Assembly: GCF_004919085.1 (NCBI RefSeq)
Contig: NZ_STGL01000014.1
Span: forward strand, 1-42,716
From: Nocardioides sp. GY 10127
GTDB taxonomy: Bacteria > Actinomycetota > Actinomycetes > Propionibacteriales > Nocardioidaceae
Length of the DNA: 42,716 bases
Direction: 5' to 3'
Under the pieces are notes generated by a model. That model saw nothing but the letters and a program-made list of their open reading frames with translations, was not told the DNA's origin and made no database searches. The position numbers and the translations under genes are program-made. This document shows, one piece after another, positions 39,106-42,716 of the stretch (positions are counted from its first letter, which is position 1; every line of letters begins with the position of its first letter).

Positions 39106-39804
39106 ATGTCTTGGTCCGCTTACGTCCGGCAGCTCATGGGGGACGAGCCCCAGAAGGCCGTCGCCGCCCGAGCTGGCATCGAGGCTCCCGTCATCAGCCG
39201 CTGGCTGGGGGGGCAGAGCCCCCGCCCGGACGGCGCCGCCCGCCTTGCTCGTGCCTACGGCCGGCCGGTCCTGGAGGCGTTCGTCGCGGCCGGGTTCCTC
39301 ACCGAGGAGGAAGCCGGCGCGCGGCCCGCCGCGGCGCCCAACTACGACGCGCTCACCAACGAACAGCTGCTGGGCCTCGTCCGCAGCCGAATGCGAGAGG
39401 AGGTGGTGGCAGATGGAGACGCCGCCCCCACCAGCGGTGCCCGGCGGGGGCCGACCCAGATCGTGCGGGGACAGGTCGGTTCCGGCGGCAACGACGGACG
39501 TCTGTCGACGCTGCTGACGCTCGATCGCGATGTCGACCCGTATGCCGTGGATGCCTTGGACCGCCTGGCCGACGACTTCCTGAGCCAACCCGAGGTTGAC
39601 AGGTCGGCGTTGGTGAACCTCCTCTATCTTGCGTACGCACTGGACCCTCGCCGCGCCGGCCACACCTTCTCGAGCGACCTGGCTAGCGGCGCGGCCGCGG
39701 CACGGGAGGTCGGGCGTCCCGGACGCGTGGCAGGGAAGCGACGGCAGCAGGATGCTGCTGGAGAACCGCTCGCAGACGACCCAGATGACATGGAGCCGCG
39801 GTGA
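39106..39804 (+). CDS. XRE-family immunity repressor
   Basis: 232 aa from ATG 39106. An N-terminal HTH ('DEPQKAVAARAGIEAPVISR', 'WLGGQSPRPD') is followed by a linker, a helical middle domain (DPYAVDALDRLADDFLS, ALVNLLYLAYALD) and a disordered basic/acidic tail. There is no LexA/S24 self-cleavage domain, so induction probably does not use RecA-driven autocleavage. The ImmA-like peptidase encoded downstream could inactivate it. The stop overlaps the next GTG (GTGA). Confidence 0.75.
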   Translation: MSWSAYVRQLMGDEPQKAVAARAGIEAPVISRWLGGQSPRPDGAARLARAYGRPVLEAFVAAGFLTEEEAGARPAAAPNYDALTNEQLLGLVRSRMREEVVADGDAAPTSGARRGPTQIVRGQVGSGGNDGRLSTLLTLDRDVDPYAVDALDRLADDFLSQPEVDRSALVNLLYLAYALDPRRAGHTFSSDLASGAAAAREVGRPGRVAGKRRQQDAAGEPLADDPDDMEPR

Positions 39805-40613
39805 GGTTGGGTCCAGGGCTCCGGCGATTTCTCGGACTCGCCTTCCGGACTGTGGGCATTCTCGCTGGTCTTGCGGTGGGCACCCTGGTCGCCGCCGGCG
39901 AGTACGAGACCTTCAAGGTGTCCAAGACTGTCCTGTTTTGGGTGACGGTTTCGTTCGCAGCGGCCTCGGCGGCGGCGAATGGCCTCAGCGTCTGGGGCAA
40001 CTTCAGAGGTTGGGCTCGCACGCGAGCTGAGGTGCGCGTGCAGCTGGCTCTCACCCAGTGCCTGGTCGCAGTGGCTAAGGAAATTGGTGTCGACCCGGAC
40101 CACTTGGGTGTCAGCGCCTACATCCCGGCGGTGCGCTGGGTGAAGTCCGACGCAAGCGTCTTTCTCGGTCTGCCAGCCGAGGTCTTGGTCCGGGTCGTGC
40201 GCTTCCGGCTGCAGGACGTGCCGCAGCCGTCGCGCGTAGCGCGGACGCGGTCCAAGGGGGCGGTGGGTGAGTGTTGGGCGACGTCGCGCACCATCCACAG
40301 GCCCTGGAGGCAGCAGGCTGTTCAGCACTCGGGAGCAAGCATGACGAGACAGCAGTTCGATCAACTCAGTGCCCACCTGCGCGATGGCTTCGAGTACGCC
40401 GAATACCTACGCATTGCTCACAAATACTCAGAAGTCTTGGCTGTCCCGGTACTGTCGGAGGCGGGTGATCTAGTAGGTGTGCTCTCGCTGGACCTAGCGA
40501 TGGGCGCCAACGTGCAGCGCGATGTCTTGTCGACCTCGGCGGTTGACGGCATCGCGTCGGTCACGGCCACGATCGTGAGAGACGATCTGAAGCATCTCTT
40601 CCCCATTGAGTGA
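39801..40613 (+). CDS. Two-TM GAF-domain protein coupled to the repressor
   Basis: 270 aa from GTG 39801, overlapping the repressor stop. Two transmembrane segments (about residues 15-33 and 43-62) are followed by a cytoplasmic domain with GAF features: 'GAVGECWATSRTIHRPWRQQ' and 'VLAVPVLSEAGDLVGVLSLD'. GAF domains bind small molecules or sense redox or ligands. No output domain is visible. Base composition is visibly less GC-rich than in virion genes. It may sense a signal controlling lysogeny or act in superinfection exclusion. Both are inferences. Confidence 0.65.
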   Translation: MRLGPGLRRFLGLAFRTVGILAGLAVGTLVAAGEYETFKVSKTVLFWVTVSFAAASAAANGLSVWGNFRGWARTRAEVRVQLALTQCLVAVAKEIGVDPDHLGVSAYIPAVRWVKSDASVFLGLPAEVLVRVVRFRLQDVPQPSRVARTRSKGAVGECWATSRTIHRPWRQQAVQHSGASMTRQQFDQLSAHLRDGFEYAEYLRIAHKYSEVLAVPVLSEAGDLVGVLSLDLAMGANVQRDVLSTSAVDGIASVTATIVRDDLKHLFPIE

Positions 40614-40626
40614 GAGGCTCTTGAAG

Positions 40627-40806
40627 ATGGCCAAGAACAACAGGCAACGCAACCAGTTCAAGATCAAGGTCGATCCCACAGAGCGTGAGCGAGCCATCGC
40701 CGCATACCTGACGAGGCTGAAGAAGGCTGGCCCTGACGAGGTCATGATGCGCCGGATCAAGGAGATCGAGACGCGCCAGGCTCGTAAGGTTCCTGCGGGA
40801 CGCTGA
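40627..40806 (+). CDS. Small basic protein
   Basis: 59 aa from ATG 40627. Strongly basic and helical (MAKNNRQRNQFKIKVDPTER, AAYLTRLKKAGPDEVMM), 13 nt after the GAF gene and before a terminator. Codon use is the least GC-rich in the window. Possibly a nucleic-acid-binding partner of the lysogeny operon. Function unknown. Confidence 0.55.
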   Translation: MAKNNRQRNQFKIKVDPTERERAIAAYLTRLKKAGPDEVMMRRIKEIETRQARKVPAGR

Positions 40807-40825
40807 TCGCACGGCGCACCTACAC

Positions 40826-40859
40826 GAAGGGGGCCCCGACTTATGTCGGAGGCCCCTTC
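40826..40859. terminator. Strong terminator after the lysogeny operon
   Basis: Positions 40830-40840 pair with 40845-40856 around TTAT: CCGAC with GTCGG, then GGGGCC with GGCCCC across one bulged A, extended by the outer AAG/CTT bases. It closes the repressor/GAF/small-protein transcript and separates it from the peptidase gene. Confidence 0.75.
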
Positions 40860-40865
40860 TACTGT
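40860..40865 (+). promoter_or_regulatory. Peptidase -10 element (TACTGT)
   Basis: TACTGT fits TANNNT and ends 6 nt before the ATG at 40872, so a leaderless mRNA is likely. It directly follows the terminator hairpin. No convincing -35. Confidence 0.4.
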
Positions 40866-40871
40866 TCCGAC

Positions 40872-41327
40872 ATGCTTGACCGACGCCGTTGCCGTGACCA
40901 TCGGGGGCACCACCCGTGGCGGTTCATCGGGCAGCTCCCCGACTGGCGGATCGACTGGACCGACGACCTCGAGCCCGGGGTGTGGGGGCTGACCCTGCAC
41001 CGAGAGAAGCGCATCCTGATGGCCAACGGCCTCGATCAGGCCGAGCGGCGCTCGACGATCGCGCACGAGGCCGGCCACGTGCTCCGCGGGCCGTCGAGCG
41101 TGTGCATGCGTCTCCGGGAGGAAGCGCTGGTTGAGCGTCAGGCAGCGCGGCTGCTGCTGCCGTCGGTCCGGCGTATCGGGCACGCTCTCGCGTGGCACCA
41201 CGCCGACCACGACAAGGCCGCGCACGAGCTGTGGGTCGATGACCGAATGCTCGATGCGCGACTGTCGACGCTGGCGCCGCGGGAGCGCGGCTGGCTCGAC
41301 CAGCAGCTAGACGCCATCGTCGTTTGA
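40872..41327 (+). CDS. ImmA/IrrE-family metallopeptidase
   Basis: 151 aa. The zinc motif HEAGH (residues 65-69, in 'STIAHEAGHVLRG') and a downstream Glu (E88, 'VERQAARLLLP') fit the DUF955 family. In ICEBs1 and related phages ImmA cleaves the HTH repressor after a signal. The absence of a self-cleaving domain in this phage's repressor suggests the same here. Its 3' end overlaps the convergent integrase gene by 21 bp. Confidence 0.85.
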   Translation: MLDRRRCRDHRGHHPWRFIGQLPDWRIDWTDDLEPGVWGLTLHREKRILMANGLDQAERRSTIAHEAGHVLRGPSSVCMRLREEALVERQAARLLLPSVRRIGHALAWHHADHDKAAHELWVDDRMLDARLSTLAPRERGWLDQQLDAIVV

Positions 41328-42578
41328 CGCGGGCGCCCCGCCGGCTAGGAGCGCAGCCGCGCTCTCGATGGCGCGGCGCTTCTCGGCGAGCCGTGAGGTC
41401 ATGTAGCCGCGGCTGGTGACGTAGGAGGAGTGGCCGAGGATCGCGGTGATGGTGACGTCGTCGACGCCGAGCTCCTTGAGGATCTGCGCCGCGGTGTTCC
41501 GCATCTCGTGCCCGACGAAGGGTCTGCCGCTGGGGTGGGCCACGCCGGCGGCCTTCTGCAGGGCCCGGAACTCTGCGGCGTCGTCGGCCTTGTCGATCGG
41601 CCAGCCGTCCGCCCTGGCCCACACGAGGCCGTGTGGGTTGGCGGGTGCGGTGTCGCGGTAGGTCAGGAGGGCGTCGCGCATGGTGGCGACCATCGGGATG
41701 ATGCGGTAGCCCCGGCGGCTCTTGGGCCGAACCAGGTGGAACCGGCCCTGGAGGTGTCGGACCTCGTAGTCGTCGGGGACGCGGAATCCGGCCTTGCGGT
41801 TCTTCTTGTCCCGGTAGGGGAGGGGCTGCAGCTGCCACTCGACGGTGATGATGTTCGTGTCGAAGTCGATGGAGTCCCAGGTGAGGCCGAGTGCTTCGCC
41901 CTGCCGCAGGCCCTGGAGGAATGACACGAGGTAGCGGGTCCCGTGGGGGAGCTCCGCGGCTTGCTCGAGCACGGCGACCGCCTGGTCGAGCTCGAGAGCG
42001 GTCCGGTCGCTCGGCGGCGGTGCGCCGGCGTTCGCGGCTGCGTTGAAGACGGTGTGGGGCACGTCGTAGCCCTCGGTGAGGCTGTCGCGCAGCATCTTGA
42101 TCAGGATGCGTCGAGCGAGGACTGCTGAGGGGCGGCCGGCGGTGCGCGCCACCTTGGTCTCCACTGCGCGGAGGTCGCGGGGGCTGAGGTCGACGAGCCG
42201 CTTGGTGCCGATCGTGGGGACGATCCACTTCCGTACGGCTCGGACGTTCGACTCGTAGGTCTTCGGGCGCTTGGTCTTCTCACGCATCTCCAGCCACTCG
42301 TCGGCCCAGGACTTCACGGTCTTGCGGTCGACCTTGATGGAGCGGGCGGCGGCGGCCTTGGCTATCTCGGCCTTCTTGTCGCGCACCTTCCGGGCGATCG
42401 CGGCGCGGTGGGAGCAGCGCGCGGGGCAGGCGGGGAGGCAGCCGGGCCCACTGACTGTGATGCGGCGGCGGGTGCTGGACTCGGTCCAGCCGGCTTCGAG
42501 GGCGGCGATCCAGCGTCCGTCGGAGGAGCGCTGGTAGAGCCCTCCCTCCCCGTACCCCTGCCGGCGTTCCTTGCTCAC
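41307..42578 (-). CDS. int: Tyrosine-recombinase integrase
   Basis: 423 aa from GTG 42578; a longer frame would run into the repeats upstream. An N-terminal AP2-like arm-binding region (GYGEGGLYQRSSDGRW) with a Cys cluster (CLPACPARCSH) is followed by a SAM-like core-binding domain (about 85-175) and the catalytic domain with R225, K286, H357, R360, H383 and nucleophile Y392 (SRGYMT). It integrates and, with the excisionase-like protein, excises the phage. Confidence 0.9.
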   Translation of the reverse strand: MSKERRQGYGEGGLYQRSSDGRWIAALEAGWTESSTRRRITVSGPGCLPACPARCSHRAAIARKVRDKKAEIAKAAAARSIKVDRKTVKSWADEWLEMREKTKRPKTYESNVRAVRKWIVPTIGTKRLVDLSPRDLRAVETKVARTAGRPSAVLARRILIKMLRDSLTEGYDVPHTVFNAAANAGAPPPSDRTALELDQAVAVLEQAAELPHGTRYLVSFLQGLRQGEALGLTWDSIDFDTNIITVEWQLQPLPYRDKKNRKAGFRVPDDYEVRHLQGRFHLVRPKSRRGYRIIPMVATMRDALLTYRDTAPANPHGLVWARADGWPIDKADDAAEFRALQKAAGVAHPSGRPFVGHEMRNTAAQILKELGVDDVTITAILGHSSYVTSRGYMTSRLAEKRRAIESAAALLAGGAPASNDDGV

Positions 42579-42597
42579 TGCGGCACCCCCCCCGGAA

Positions 42598-42621
42598 TGT
42601 AAGCCATCGTGTAAGCCATCG
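42598..42621. repeat. Tandem 12-bp repeat upstream of integrase
   Basis: TGTAAGCCATCG occurs twice in tandem (42598-42609 and 42610-42621), 20 bp before the integrase start. Repeats in this place are often arm-type integrase or excisionase binding sites of attP. Confidence 0.5.
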
Positions 42622-42629
42622 CTATGCGC

Positions 42630-42635
42630 ACTATA
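42630..42635 (-). promoter_or_regulatory. Candidate integrase -10 (TATAGT)
   Basis: On the minus strand TATAGT lies about 50 bp before the integrase GTG. The -35 region is poor. The tandem repeats lie between it and the gene, so integrase or excisionase could regulate it. Confidence 0.3.
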
Positions 42636-42700
42636 GATGACAGCGCCGACATTCAGCCTGATCAGAGGAGGTTTCTCGGTTGTGTGAGCGAGGGTTCTCA

Positions 42701-42712
42701 ATTACTTGTAAT
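42701..42712. other. AT-rich inverted repeat, possible attachment core
   Basis: ATTAC-tt-GTAAT forms 5-bp arms around 2 nt in the most AT-rich stretch of the window, at its very end. It could be a recombinase core site or flanking host DNA. No matching sequence is seen at the left end. Confidence 0.3.
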
Positions 42713-42716
42713 AAGG

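Noticed and set aside
39106..39804. Repressor with LexA-like autocleavage domain
   Set aside because: No Ala-Gly cleavage site with Ser/Lys dyad region; the C-terminal part is a short helical domain and a disordered tail.
1..42716. Direct repeats at both window ends marking attL and attR
   Set aside because: No convincing shared sequence was found by eye between the first 250 and last 140 bases. The ends may be contig ends or a circular genome opened at this point.

Overview
The window is an almost complete temperate phage genome, either an integrated prophage or a whole phage contig, from a high-GC Gram-positive host. Third codon positions are strongly G/C-biased. The accessory genes resemble those of actinobacterial phages: a Cys-rich zinc-ribbon protein of about 75 aa, an ASCH protein, a 'GLTWAQIG' HTH protein and a TerL with the Walker A variant GPRQNIKT. 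Lysogeny-type genes begin leaderlessly 6-7 nt after a TANNNT box, which is typical of Actinomycetota. Genus cannot be told from the sequence. No host housekeeping gene, tRNA or rRNA is visible.

Layout, read in the main (minus) direction of transcription from the right end. A tyrosine integrase (41307-42578) lies beside a repeat-rich putative attachment region (42579-42716). On the plus strand is a lysogeny block: an XRE-family repressor (39106-39804), a translationally coupled two-TM GAF-domain protein (39801-40613), a small basic protein, a strong terminator and an ImmA/IrrE metallopeptidase (40872-41327). A divergent switch region (38852-39105) separates it from the lytic early operon on the minus strand: Cro-like HTH, BRO-N antirepressor, excisionase-like HTH, sliding-clamp-like protein, ASCH protein, a replication-initiator-like protein with a candidate origin inside its gene, HNH, zinc-ribbon/HTH regulators and a long chain of small overlapping genes down to 26119.

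A stem-loop (26024-26059) separates the early and late regions. The late region is that of a contractile-tailed (myovirus) phage: HNH, TerS-like, TerL, Mu-like portal, ClpP protease/scaffold, decoration protein, major capsid, connector and completion proteins, sheath, tube, tail-assembly chaperone with a -1 frameshift signal, tape measure, hub with an NlpC/P60 domain, OB-like protein, gp25/W, J, I, a Gly-rich fibre and a beta-helix tail spike. Lysis genes follow: two membrane proteins, a coiled-coil membrane protein, a cysteine-type endolysin and a holin. They end in a terminator at 481-523.

The main surprise in the late region is a plus-strand two-gene cassette (3333-4819) inserted between the tail spike and the lysis genes. 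It has its own leaderless promoter and encodes a 58-aa membrane protein and a 437-aa O-antigen polymerase/ligase-like protein. It looks like a lysogenic-conversion module that could alter the surface glycan recognised by the adjacent spike. Other notable signals are two stem-loops at the left end with unrelated stems but an identical 12-nt loop core, and a repeat array next to a perfect DnaA box inside the putative initiator gene.
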